NCBI GenBank assembly: GCA_964496435.1
Contig: CAZBZP010000006.1
Span: forward strand, 62,001-126,000
Direction: 5' to 3'
Origin: Berkiella sp964496435
GTDB taxonomy: Bacteria; Pseudomonadota; Gammaproteobacteria; Berkiellales; Berkiellaceae
DNA: 64,000 nt
Part shown: positions 26,807 to 34,527 of the stretch, piece by piece
Layout: each line of letters starts with the position of its first letter
Numbering within the stretch: position 1 is the first letter of the stretch
Made by a program: the position numbers and the translations under genes
Notes under the pieces: model-generated
What the model was told of the DNA's origin: nothing
Databases searched by the model: none
Seen by the model: only the letters and a program-made list of their open reading frames with translations

Positions 26807-26834
26807 GCCCGGGACCCCTCCCGGGCTTTTTTTT
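26807..26834 (+). terminator. Strong orphan rho-independent terminator
   Basis: An 8-bp GC stem GCCCGGGA (26807-26814) / TCCCGGGC (26819-26826) with a CCCC loop is followed by eight T on the + strand only. No + strand gene lies upstream; pip is on the other strand. The stretch 26667-26806 has no open frame of note. It contains a second hairpin just before the terminator (CCGA/TCGG near 26789-26802). The simplest reading is the 3' end of a small RNA. Confidence 0.75.
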
Positions 26835-26859
26835 ATCTACTGATTTTATATACTTGGCA

Positions 26860-26946
26860 AAGAGGCTTCCCTCTATATCTACTCCGTGGCACCCATCCCC
26901 CCGCGGGGAACCCCTGCCACTACGTACATATAGAGAGAAGCCTCTT
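26860..26946. repeat. Long interrupted palindrome between pip and typA
   Basis: Nested arms: AAGAGGCTTC/GAAGCCTCTT (26860-26869, 26937-26946), CTCTATAT/ATATAGAG (26871-26878, 26928-26935), GTGGCA/TGCCAC (26886-26891, 26915-26920). A CCCCGCGGGG tip lies at 26899-26908. It lies 40 bp past the typA stop. On that strand no T run follows, so it is more than a plain terminator. Confidence 0.65.
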
Positions 26947-26985
26947 CTCTTATTTTCATTTTCTAGTTTAGATGAGAACTAGCCC

Positions 26986-28794
26986 TTATTCACCCGATCT
27001 GGATTCACGTTTACGTTCATGTTCCTTGAGGTACTTTTTACGTATACGAATCGCAAAGGGCGTGACTTCAACTAATTCATCATCTTCAATAAATTCAAGA
27101 GATTGCTCTAATGACATCTTGATATGCGGGGTGAGGATAATGTTTTCATCTGATCCCGATGCACGCATGTTTGTTAGCTGCTTACCTTTTATGACGTTCA
27201 CAACCAAATCATTATCACGTGAATGGATACCGACAATCATCCCTTCATAAACTTCCGTTTGTGGCCCGATGGTTAAGCGACCACGAGCTTGCAAATTAAA
27301 TAGGGAAAAGCCGGTCGCTTTACCTGCAGCATTCGATATCAATACCCCTTGACCCCGTTTTGCCACAGAACCTGCTTTATAAGGTCCGTAATGATCAAAG
27401 ACATGGGTTAAAATACCAGAGCCAGAAGTAATGGTTAAAAAGGTAGAATGGAAGCCAATCAAACCGCGAGAAGGAATGGTGTAGTCCATACGAATACGAC
27501 CTTTACCATCTGCAACCATATCCATCAATTGTCCACGACGAGCACCCAATTGCTCCATAACTGAGCCTTGATCTTTTTCTTCAACATCAACGGTTAACAA
27601 TTCATAGGGCTCTGTGATTTCATCACCATTACGATGCAAAATCACTTCGGGTCTTGATAAGGCTAATTCATAACCTTCTCTGCGCATGGTTTCAATCAAA
27701 ATAGAAAGATGAAGTTCGCCACGACCTGATACGCGAAACTTATCGGGATCTTCAGTATCTTCTACTCTTAATGCCACATTATGTAATGTTTCACGATATA
27801 ACCTGTCTCGTAATTGCCTACTGGTAACGTATTGGCCTTCACCAGATAAAGGCGAAGTATTTACTTGGAAGGTCATGCTGATGGTAGGTTCATCTACCGT
27901 TAAAGCAGGTAGGGCTTCAACATTATTTTTATCACAAATAGTATCTGAAATCGCTAAAGGTTCGATGCCTGAAATGGCAACAATATCGCCCGCTTGTGCT
28001 TCAGGCTGTTCAATTCTTTCCAAACCTAAGTAACCCAAAATTTGTAAAATGCGGCCCTGTCTGGTCTTACCTTGAGCATCAATAATGGAAACTTGGGTAT
28101 TAGACTTAATTGAACCACGTTTGATCAAACCAATGCCGATTGTGCCCACATAGCTGGAATAGTCCAAACTACTGATCTGCATTTGAAAAGGACCTTCAGG
28201 GTCACAACGTGGCGGTTTAACATGTTCAACAATCGCCTCAAATAAAGGTGTCATGTCCGTACCAGGTTGATTCAGATCTCTTGTTGCTGTTCCTAAAAGG
28301 GCGGAAGTGTAAACAACGGGGAAGTCCAACTGTTCTTCAGTGGCACCCAGTTTATCGAACAAATCAAATACTTGGTCAATAACCCAGGAAGGTCTGCTGC
28401 CAGGTCTATCAATCTTATTGATAACCACAATAGGGTTTAATCCCTTCGCAAAGGCTTTTTGGGTCACGAAACGGGTTTGTGGCATAGGGCCATCGACCGC
28501 ATCAACAAGTAACAGCACCGCATCCACCATGGATAAAATGCGCTCTACTTCGCCCCCGAAGTCCGCGTGTCCCGGGGTGTCCACCACGTTAATACGGTAG
28601 TCTTTCCATTTAAGCGCTGTATTTTTTGCAAGGATGGTAATTCCCCGCTCTTTTTCAAGCTCATTGGAGTCCATGACACAAGTGTCATAGGCAACACGGG
28701 AATCCAGGGTCCCAGATTGCTGTAGCAGCTTATCAACCAGAGTTGTTTTGCCATGATCGACATGGGCGATAATTGCGATATTTCTTAGCTGCAT
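26986..28794 (-). CDS. typA: Translational GTPase TypA/BipA
   Basis: 602 residues, ribosome-associated GTPase used in stress and 50S assembly. It has G1 IIAHVDHGKTTLVDKLL, G2/G3 ERGITILAKNTA and VDTPGHADFGGEVER, and G4 VINKIDRPGSRP. The TypA-specific C-terminal region contains GRGELHLSILIETMRREG and GSVAKRGQGVLISNAAGKA. ATG 28794 is chosen because the protein then starts MQLRNIAIIAH as in the family; the frame upstream to 28863 has no homology. Confidence 0.96.
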   Translation of the reverse strand: MQLRNIAIIAHVDHGKTTLVDKLLQQSGTLDSRVAYDTCVMDSNELEKERGITILAKNTALKWKDYRINVVDTPGHADFGGEVERILSMVDAVLLLVDAVDGPMPQTRFVTQKAFAKGLNPIVVINKIDRPGSRPSWVIDQVFDLFDKLGATEEQLDFPVVYTSALLGTATRDLNQPGTDMTPLFEAIVEHVKPPRCDPEGPFQMQISSLDYSSYVGTIGIGLIKRGSIKSNTQVSIIDAQGKTRQGRILQILGYLGLERIEQPEAQAGDIVAISGIEPLAISDTICDKNNVEALPALTVDEPTISMTFQVNTSPLSGEGQYVTSRQLRDRLYRETLHNVALRVEDTEDPDKFRVSGRGELHLSILIETMRREGYELALSRPEVILHRNGDEITEPYELLTVDVEEKDQGSVMEQLGARRGQLMDMVADGKGRIRMDYTIPSRGLIGFHSTFLTITSGSGILTHVFDHYGPYKAGSVAKRGQGVLISNAAGKATGFSLFNLQARGRLTIGPQTEVYEGMIVGIHSRDNDLVVNVIKGKQLTNMRASGSDENIILTPHIKMSLEQSLEFIEDDELVEVTPFAIRIRKKYLKEHERKRESRSGE

Positions 28795-28975
28795 GGTCCC
28801 CTCAGAAAAAAATGAAAAGAGTTTACCACATCTTAGGCCAAAATACGGGCAAATCATGTGCATAAACGCAGTTATTCTTCAGGACCTACCACCAAGATGA
28901 CGACTTTTAAGGGTATAAACGCTTGTGTCGATACCTAATTTAGAGGGAGACTAATAAAAAAGGGGGTACCTCATT

Positions 28976-29542
28976 ATGCCATCGCTGATATTACACCCAA
29001 GTTCCACAGCACAATGGCATGACTTATTGGGTAAGGCACAACAGTCCAGTGCAATATACCTTAAGGAAGATTTGGAAGCTTATTTGGTTTTCCTATTAAT
29101 GCGATTTACTGGAGAACCCAGCATTGTCTCCAGCGTTTTAGGCCTTGAGTTTTTACAAAGTTACCATCAAGAACCCCAATATTATCATCTCAAAGATGTG
29201 GGGGATAAATGCTTGCTCTTTGCAGGTCTTTTTCCAGGTCGAGCAATAAAACGTCGTGTAAAATTGAGCTATTTTGTCAAGTTAGGGCAAATGGCCTATT
29301 CCACCATTTCGCATAATTTGAGTATTCAAGAAGAACTCTTTATTAAGCTTTGTATTGAGTTTCCTAAACTGATGGATGTCCTGCATGCAATGCGTGAGTT
29401 CACGAGCACCGTTGATTTACTCCAAGCCTTAGAATTATGGCATGAAACAGGAAGCCAACAAGCTTTGCGCAACCTTAGTAAGATAACTACCAGTTTACCA
29501 CATTTTCCTGATCTTGATTCTGACCAAAAGTCAGTGCACTAG
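28976..29542 (+). CDS. Unrecognised helical protein upstream of glnA
   Basis: 188 residues, soluble, mostly helical, with no signal peptide or membrane span. It opens MPSLILHPSSTAQWHDLLGK. The middle has YLKEDLEAYLVFLLMRF and VGDKCLLFAGLFPG. AGGGGG lies 9 nt before ATG 28976, supporting expression. I cannot name the family. The gene is followed by a 284-bp gap containing repeat copy 3 before glnA. Confidence 0.7.
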   Translation: MPSLILHPSSTAQWHDLLGKAQQSSAIYLKEDLEAYLVFLLMRFTGEPSIVSSVLGLEFLQSYHQEPQYYHLKDVGDKCLLFAGLFPGRAIKRRVKLSYFVKLGQMAYSTISHNLSIQEELFIKLCIEFPKLMDVLHAMREFTSTVDLLQALELWHETGSQQALRNLSKITTSLPHFPDLDSDQKSVH

Positions 29543-29678
29543 AAATCTTCTTTTTCTTTTTTCTTAAAATGACACATGATCAAAACCAAGTTTTATCACT
29601 TTTAAATTTTTAAAAATCAAGCCAAAAATTTGCCTACCCATGTGCCACCATCTTGGAGTAAGATTGTGCCCTAGTTGT

Positions 29679-29801
29679 ATACTCTTTCCATTTTGATTTT
29701 AGACTTTGTTGCTCGCTAACGAACTTCAGTCATGTATTCTGTATACACTTCTTTGTTCGGTAGCTTCGCGCCTAACCTAAAATTAAACTGGTTCGAGTAA
29801 G
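29679..29801 (-). repeat. Structured dispersed repeat, copy 3 (inverted)
   Basis: On the - strand this aligns end to end with the repeats at 7180 and 9393. Arms on the + strand are CCATTTTGATTTTAG (29688-29702) and CTAAAATTAAACTGG (29777-29791). The central hairpin keeps TGTAT/ATACA in place of TGCAC/GTGCA, and CGAAC/GTTCG further out. It occupies the glnA upstream region, in opposite orientation to glnA. Confidence 0.8.
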
Positions 29802-29826
29802 TTGGAACTAGCGCAAGGGGAAAGTG

Positions 29827-31236
29827 ATGTCTATTCAGAAAGTGTTGGAACAAATTCAAGAAAATAAAGTTAAATTTGTTGATTTAAGATTTACTGATAC
29901 ACGCGGCAAAGAACAACATGTGTCCGTACCGGCACATGTTGTCGATGAAGAATTTTTAGCCGATGGAAAAATGTTTGATGGTTCATCGATTGCCGGTTGG
30001 AAAGGAATCAATGAATCTGACATGATTTTGTTACCTGATCCTGATACCGCCGTCTTGGATCCTTTTCGCGAAGAAATAACCTTACTTATCCGCTGCGACA
30101 TTCATGATCCTGCCACCATGCAAAGCTATGTACGCGATCCTCGCTCCTTAGCACGTCGCGCAGAACAATATTTAAAATCAACTGGCATTGCAGATACCGC
30201 CTATTTTGGGCCAGAGCCTGAATTTTTTATCTTTGATGATGTTCGTTTTAAAATCGATATGAACAGCTCATTTTATATGGTCGATTCTGAAGAAGCTGCC
30301 TGGAACACCGAGCGCGACTTTGCTGGTGGTAATATGGGCCATCGTCCTATGATTAAAGGTGGTTATTTCCCCGTGCCACCTGTTGATTCATCACAAGACT
30401 TACGATCTGCTATTTGCCAAACTTTAGAAAAAATGGGATTACAAGTTGAAACACATCACCATGAAGTGGCAACCGGTAATCAAAATGAAATTGGTACCAC
30501 CTTTCGTACTTTGGTACGCAAAGCAGATGAATTACAAATCTTAAAGTATGTTGTACATAATGTTTCACATGCTTATGGCAAAACAGCGACCTTTATGCCA
30601 AAACCCATTGTTGGCGATAACGGTAACGGCATGCATTGTCACCAATCCTTATTTAAAGGCGGTGTTAACTTGTTTAGTGGCGATGGTTATGCAGGATTAT
30701 CTGATACCGCGCTCTACTATATCGGCGGCATTATTAAACATGCCAAAGCATTAAATGCCATTACCAATGGCACTACCAATAGCTATAAACGCTTGGTGCC
30801 AGGTTTTGAAGCGCCTGTTTTCTTAGCTTACTCTGCGCATAACCGTTCAGCTTCTATTCGTATTCCTTACACACCTTCACCCAAAGGGCGTCGTATTGAA
30901 GTGCGTTTCCCTGATGCCGCAACCAATCCTTATCTGGCTTTTGCGGCCATGATGATGGCGGGATTAGATGGTATTCGTAAACAAATTCATCCTGGCGACC
31001 CCATGGATAAAGATTTGTATGATTTACCACCAGAGGAAGCAGCTGAATTAGACAGCGTTGCTGAGACATTACCAGAAGCCTTGGAAGCCCTGAGCAAAGA
31101 TCGAGCTTTCCTAAAAGAAGGTGGTGTATTTACGGATGAGTTGATTGACGCTTATATTGCCCTTAAACAGCAAGAAGTGAAGCGTTTGCATATGTCGACC
31201 CATCCTATTGAGTTTGAGATGTACTATAGTTTGTAA
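29827..31236 (+). CDS. glnA: Glutamine synthetase, type I
   Basis: Ammonia assimilation: glutamate + NH3 + ATP to glutamine. 469 residues, dodecameric GSI-beta length. It has FTDTRGKEQHVSVP, MFDGSSIAGWKGINESDM, the metal-site FGPEPEFFIFDD, NGNGMHCHQSLFKGG, KRLVPGFEAPVFLAYSAHNR and RIEVRFPDAATNPYLAFAA. KDLYDLPPEEA holds the Tyr normally adenylylated by GlnE. ATG 29827 has AAGGGG upstream; a GTG one codon earlier is possible. No sigma-54 promoter could be recognised. Neither ntrB nor ntrC follows. Confidence 0.97.
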   Translation: MSIQKVLEQIQENKVKFVDLRFTDTRGKEQHVSVPAHVVDEEFLADGKMFDGSSIAGWKGINESDMILLPDPDTAVLDPFREEITLLIRCDIHDPATMQSYVRDPRSLARRAEQYLKSTGIADTAYFGPEPEFFIFDDVRFKIDMNSSFYMVDSEEAAWNTERDFAGGNMGHRPMIKGGYFPVPPVDSSQDLRSAICQTLEKMGLQVETHHHEVATGNQNEIGTTFRTLVRKADELQILKYVVHNVSHAYGKTATFMPKPIVGDNGNGMHCHQSLFKGGVNLFSGDGYAGLSDTALYYIGGIIKHAKALNAITNGTTNSYKRLVPGFEAPVFLAYSAHNRSASIRIPYTPSPKGRRIEVRFPDAATNPYLAFAAMMMAGLDGIRKQIHPGDPMDKDLYDLPPEEAAELDSVAETLPEALEALSKDRAFLKEGGVFTDELIDAYIALKQQEVKRLHMSTHPIEFEMYYSL

Positions 31237-31238
31237 GC

Positions 31239-31817
31239 ATGAAAGCGCTACAAATTATTTTCTCTTTACTGCTTGTGCTATACGCACAAGCAGTAAAAGC
31301 TGAAACTGTGTACAAAGGCACAGATAAGCAAGGCAATACCATTTACAGTGATCAACCACTGGAAAATGGTGAAAAGATTACGGTTACACCAACGCCGAGC
31401 TTTTCCCTTCCTCCTTTATCACCGACGCAAACCCAAACAGAACAAGAAGCAACAACACCCGTTGTGAATTATAACTTGAGCATTATTGCGCCAAAGGATC
31501 AAGAAACATTTACGAATGATATTAGATCTATTACGGTCAATTTAGCACTGACCCCTAAGCTACAAGCAGGCGACAAAATACACTTAGTGATTAATGGTGA
31601 ACCATTTGGCGAATATTCAGAATCACTGACTTTTACTTTGAATGAATTTCCACGCGGTGCCTATAAAATTCAAGCTGTTATTACAGCTGAAAATGAGGCG
31701 AAGATTATAAAAGCACAAAGCAATACCATCACGGTGTATCAGCAACGCGCTATCGCCAAAAGAAATGTAGCTCCCCAATTAGCCCCTCAAGCCCCCATGG
31801 CGCCGCAAGCTCCCTGA
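31239..31817 (+). CDS. DUF4124-domain exported protein
   Basis: 192 residues. A signal peptide (MKALQIIFSLLLVLYAQAVKA) is followed by a DUF4124 region (ETVYKGTDKQGNTIYSDQPL). Then come a Thr/Pro linker, an Ig-like beta region (~75-165), and a Pro/Ala tail ending PQAPMAPQAP. Function of DUF4124 proteins is unknown, but they often sit just after glnA. Here it lies 2 bp after glnA and is surely co-transcribed. Confidence 0.85.
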   Translation: MKALQIIFSLLLVLYAQAVKAETVYKGTDKQGNTIYSDQPLENGEKITVTPTPSFSLPPLSPTQTQTEQEATTPVVNYNLSIIAPKDQETFTNDIRSITVNLALTPKLQAGDKIHLVINGEPFGEYSESLTFTLNEFPRGAYKIQAVITAENEAKIIKAQSNTITVYQQRAIAKRNVAPQLAPQAPMAPQAP

Positions 31818-31971
31818 TTTATGCCTGTCTTCTCTATACCATCACAGACTGTGATTGCCAACTAACTTCATGTTGTCAAAATTCCGTTTAGCCCCCCTAT
31901 AACATTACTAAAAATACTAAATTTGTAGGCTTTTTTTATTTTATTTCGTCATCAGAAGGCATACTTCGTTG

Positions 31972-31992
31972 ACTCTAAATGTTATTTAGAGT
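31972..31992. promoter_or_regulatory. Perfect dyad upstream of the VSGG peptide gene
   Basis: ACTCTAAAT (31972-31980) and ATTTAGAGT (31984-31992) form a perfect 9-bp dyad with a 3-bp centre, 33 bp before the start of the double-glycine peptide gene. The size and symmetry suit a dimeric repressor operator. A short mRNA hairpin is the alternative. The rest of the 31818-32025 gap shows no other strong signal apart from a T-rich stretch at 31930-31945. Confidence 0.45.
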
Positions 31993-32025
31993 AAAAACTA
32001 AGACCAGTTTCCCAGAGGAGGTTCT

Positions 32026-32343
32026 ATGAGAAATCTTAACTTATCTGAAATGGCTTTAGTTTCTGGCGGATTAAACTGCATTGATTCTGAAGTTTATTCA
32101 AACTTGCATAATCAAGCTAAATTTGCGGGCATATTAACGGGTACCGCAGGTGGTCTCGTTGTTGGCGCGATTGCTTTTGGTTTAACCATGCCAGTCTCAG
32201 TTGCTGGTGGTGCTATTGCCGCTTCAGCTTATATTGTACCCACGCTTTACGCTGCTACCGCAGGTGCTTTAGTGTTCCCTTGGCTCGCTATGTATGGCTA
32301 TGGTCAATCCAGCGTTTGGACCCCATATTTCGGTCAAAAATAA
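32026..32343 (+). CDS. Class II bacteriocin-like peptide with double-glycine leader
   Basis: 105 residues. The first 15, MRNLNLSEMALVSGG, match double-glycine leaders (MRELxxxEMxxVSGG) cut by C39-peptidase ABC exporters. The mature part would start LNCIDSEVYS. It is hydrophobic and rich in Gly and Ala (GILTGTAGGLVVGAIAFG, VAGGAIAASAYIVP), as in pore-forming bacteriocins. GAGGAGG precedes ATG 32026. No exporter gene is in the window, so secretion would need one elsewhere. Antibacterial action is inferred, and another secreted role is possible. Confidence 0.75.
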   Translation: MRNLNLSEMALVSGGLNCIDSEVYSNLHNQAKFAGILTGTAGGLVVGAIAFGLTMPVSVAGGAIAASAYIVPTLYAATAGALVFPWLAMYGYGQSSVWTPYFGQK

Positions 32344-32367
32344 ATTCTTTTTTTAAGTGAGGTTTGT

Positions 32368-32778
32368 ATGATTAATTATGGAAAAGCAGCTCTTGTTGTA
32401 GGGTGTGCTGTTGCAGGTGGTGCTCTCGCAGTTACTTCAGGCGCAGGCGTTTTAGTTGTTGGCGCTTGTGCGCTTGCTGGTGCAGGTGCGCCTTCTGTTT
32501 TGAGAACAGTAGGTAAAGTTGCAGCGAGAGCGACAGGCAAGAAAGTGCCATTTGACGCAGATGATGTTGTTACTATAGGTGCTGCTGCATTCGGTGTAGG
32601 CGTTGTTGCAACGCTATTCCCAGATGATCAAAAGAAAGATCCAAGCACAGTAGGCTTAGCTGCCTTTGCCGTACCAGGCGGCGTACAAATGCTAACTGGC
32701 ATTGTTGCAACCTGCGGAGCTTCTCGTCAAGCAGCTGCGAACGTTGAAGAACGTGTACGTGGTCAAAGGAATCGATAG
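32368..32778 (+). CDS. Gly/Ala-rich hydrophobic protein next to the VSGG peptide
   Basis: 136 residues, 24 bp after the VSGG peptide gene, with GAGG upstream. The N-terminal ~45 residues form glycine-zipper-like membrane segments (ALVVGCAVAGGALAV, GAGVLVVGACALAGAGA). A second hydrophobic stretch covers ~68-85. There is no double-glycine leader. It may be a second pore subunit, an immunity protein or a membrane partner; the sequence does not decide. A short hairpin (32787-32800) follows. Confidence 0.65.
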   Translation: MINYGKAALVVGCAVAGGALAVTSGAGVLVVGACALAGAGAPSVLRTVGKVAARATGKKVPFDADDVVTIGAAAFGVGVVATLFPDDQKKDPSTVGLAAFAVPGGVQMLTGIVATCGASRQAAANVEERVRGQRNR

Positions 32779-32798
32779 TCTTTTTTAGCCAAGGATGG

Positions 32799-33047
32799 CT
32801 ATTCTTCTCTTTTCAAATACCACTCTATCAAGAACAACAATACTTTTGTCATCACAAAAGTAAATATCTGCCATAAAATAAACGAAGAATAAAAAACAAA
32901 CATCCACATGATAGTTAAGAGCATTACCAACACCGTGATAATGCGATTCATGAGGGTTTGCTTCCAAAACTTTTTCCATAACAATTTAAGAATGGTGAAT
33001 GCGCGATGTTCTTGTTGATTTATATTACTATTATTGCTTTCTAACAT
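32799..33047 (-). CDS. Small membrane protein coupled to a CaaX protein gene
   Basis: 82 residues with a polar N-terminus (MLESNNSNINQQEHRAF), a basic stretch (KLLWKKFWKQTL), and two hydrophobic segments (~34-55, 57-75). Its ATG lies one base after the stop of the 466-residue CaaX-type gene, so translation is probably coupled. It ends 20 bp from the convergent VSGG locus, so an immunity role is conceivable, but it belongs transcriptionally to the other side. Confidence 0.6.
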   Translation of the reverse strand: MLESNNSNINQQEHRAFTILKLLWKKFWKQTLMNRIITVLVMLLTIMWMFVFYSSFILWQIFTFVMTKVLLFLIEWYLKREE

Positions 33048-33048
33048 A

Positions 33049-34449
33049 TTAAAACAAAGTGCAACCTGTGGATGTAGGCGTTAATTGTAATATATTTTCT
33101 TCTTCTGGGATAACTTCTGGGAGCACTTCCTCCTGCTGTCTTGCTACATGCATAGACATAAGCTGAAATGGATGATGCACATTGCGATGTCTAAAAAGGA
33201 TAGGAGAAGGTAGAGGGTTCATCGTTAAAGCCGCAATGCCAATCACAAGGGTCATGTGCTCTCTTCTTAACTTTTCATTTTGAACTAAAGATAGCAGTGC
33301 TTCATGCTTGCTAAATTGTTCAAGGGCTTGGAGCTCAAAAGGTTTTAAGGAAGACATCGCACCTTCTCTTTTTAAATCTTCAAGCAATAACTCTTCTTTG
33401 TCGATACCCTTGCCGGCCCAAAAATAGCAAGGCACATCCATAAATGGCTTTAGCATTAAACCATAATGTTGCGCAATATAAACAATAGCATAATGAATTG
33501 CTTCTTGAAAAAGGACGTATGGCTCTTCATAGTCCTTACTTTCAAATTTCACTGATTGTGCAAATGCATTTGGTGTTGAGAGATATTGTATAAGTGGCGC
33601 CATATAAAGCGCTAAATCTTTACTTTGCGTGGCACAGGTGCCTGTTGCGATGATTTGTGCAAGCATTAATCCCGCATCTTGTGGGAAATCTTTTTCTATA
33701 TCATCCAAATCATGCAAAATAGTACCCTTTACTCTATCACACCATAGTCCTTTTAGGTGCGCCACTTGATTTTCAAGCCTTACACGGCATGTGGCGATAC
33801 CCTCAAAGTTTTCAACCTCACAGCGCCAACGTAGGCTTGAAATAACGTGCTCTAATTGCAAAAAACGATTAGGAAAATAATTTTTAGCTTGCAATGAGCG
33901 TTGTACTAAATCAATCAGTAGCATAAAGTCAGGGCTTAGTGCTGAACTTTTTTGAATAATCACGCGGGTTAAAGAATAAAGATAATCTTTAATAAAAATT
34001 TCATAACTGCCAAATGCAGCAAAGGCAGGGTTTATATAAAACCCATCTACAGGCTCATGAGCCCCACAAAGCACATAACGCTTAGCAAGTGTGTGTTGAC
34101 GCAAAGACTGCCAACTTGCTTTAAGTTCCTCTATCACTATTGCTTTATCTTCTTCAACAATATCATTACTAATATGTTTATTCAGATAATCGAGAATCAC
34201 ACTATCTGCATCTTTGAAGATGCCTACTCTTAAATTTAATTGTGAGGCCAGAGAATAAACAATATTAGCGTTAATAATGTTTTCAATGGGTAGTTGTTTG
34301 GATGTCGTTAACAATAAGGTATCTAAGGCATGATTTAGATTATCAATGATAATGACATTAATTTTGCCATAACCATCAATTGTAAGTATGGATTGCTGAT
34401 CATCCGTTTTGGCGTAACATTTTACGTTGCGTGCTCGAACCCTCGTCAT
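33049..34449 (-). CDS. Unrecognised soluble protein with CaaX-like C-terminus (CTLF)
   Basis: 466 residues from ATG 34449 (AGGGTG upstream); a GTG four codons earlier is possible. There is no signal peptide or membrane segment. The protein is largely helical. I recognise no domain, though ECxxD-like catalytic motifs were looked for and not found. It ends TPTSTGCTLF, a terminal Cys with an aliphatic residue at the third position and Phe at the end, fitting a eukaryotic prenylation box. It lies 78 bp after mshP on the same strand and may be read from the pilus operon. Confidence 0.65.
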   Translation of the reverse strand: MTRVRARNVKCYAKTDDQQSILTIDGYGKINVIIIDNLNHALDTLLLTTSKQLPIENIINANIVYSLASQLNLRVGIFKDADSVILDYLNKHISNDIVEEDKAIVIEELKASWQSLRQHTLAKRYVLCGAHEPVDGFYINPAFAAFGSYEIFIKDYLYSLTRVIIQKSSALSPDFMLLIDLVQRSLQAKNYFPNRFLQLEHVISSLRWRCEVENFEGIATCRVRLENQVAHLKGLWCDRVKGTILHDLDDIEKDFPQDAGLMLAQIIATGTCATQSKDLALYMAPLIQYLSTPNAFAQSVKFESKDYEEPYVLFQEAIHYAIVYIAQHYGLMLKPFMDVPCYFWAGKGIDKEELLLEDLKREGAMSSLKPFELQALEQFSKHEALLSLVQNEKLRREHMTLVIGIAALTMNPLPSPILFRHRNVHHPFQLMSMHVARQQEEVLPEVIPEEENILQLTPTSTGCTLF

Positions 34450-34527
34450 GTGCGCTATCACCCTGTGAGTTTGTAAGCAATCTTCTTTTAAGTTATATCA
34501 GGACGATCTGGTGAGTGCAATACTTAT

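Noticed and set aside
26690..26834. 4.5S RNA, tmRNA or tRNA gene before the orphan terminator
   Set aside because: None of the conserved cores (GGAAGG loop, tRNA T-arm, CCA end) is present, so only an unnamed small RNA can be suggested.
29543..29826. Sigma-54 promoter for glnA
   Set aside because: TGGCAC occurs near here on the - strand but with wrong spacing to a GC element; no TGGCAC-N5-TTGC match on the coding strand.
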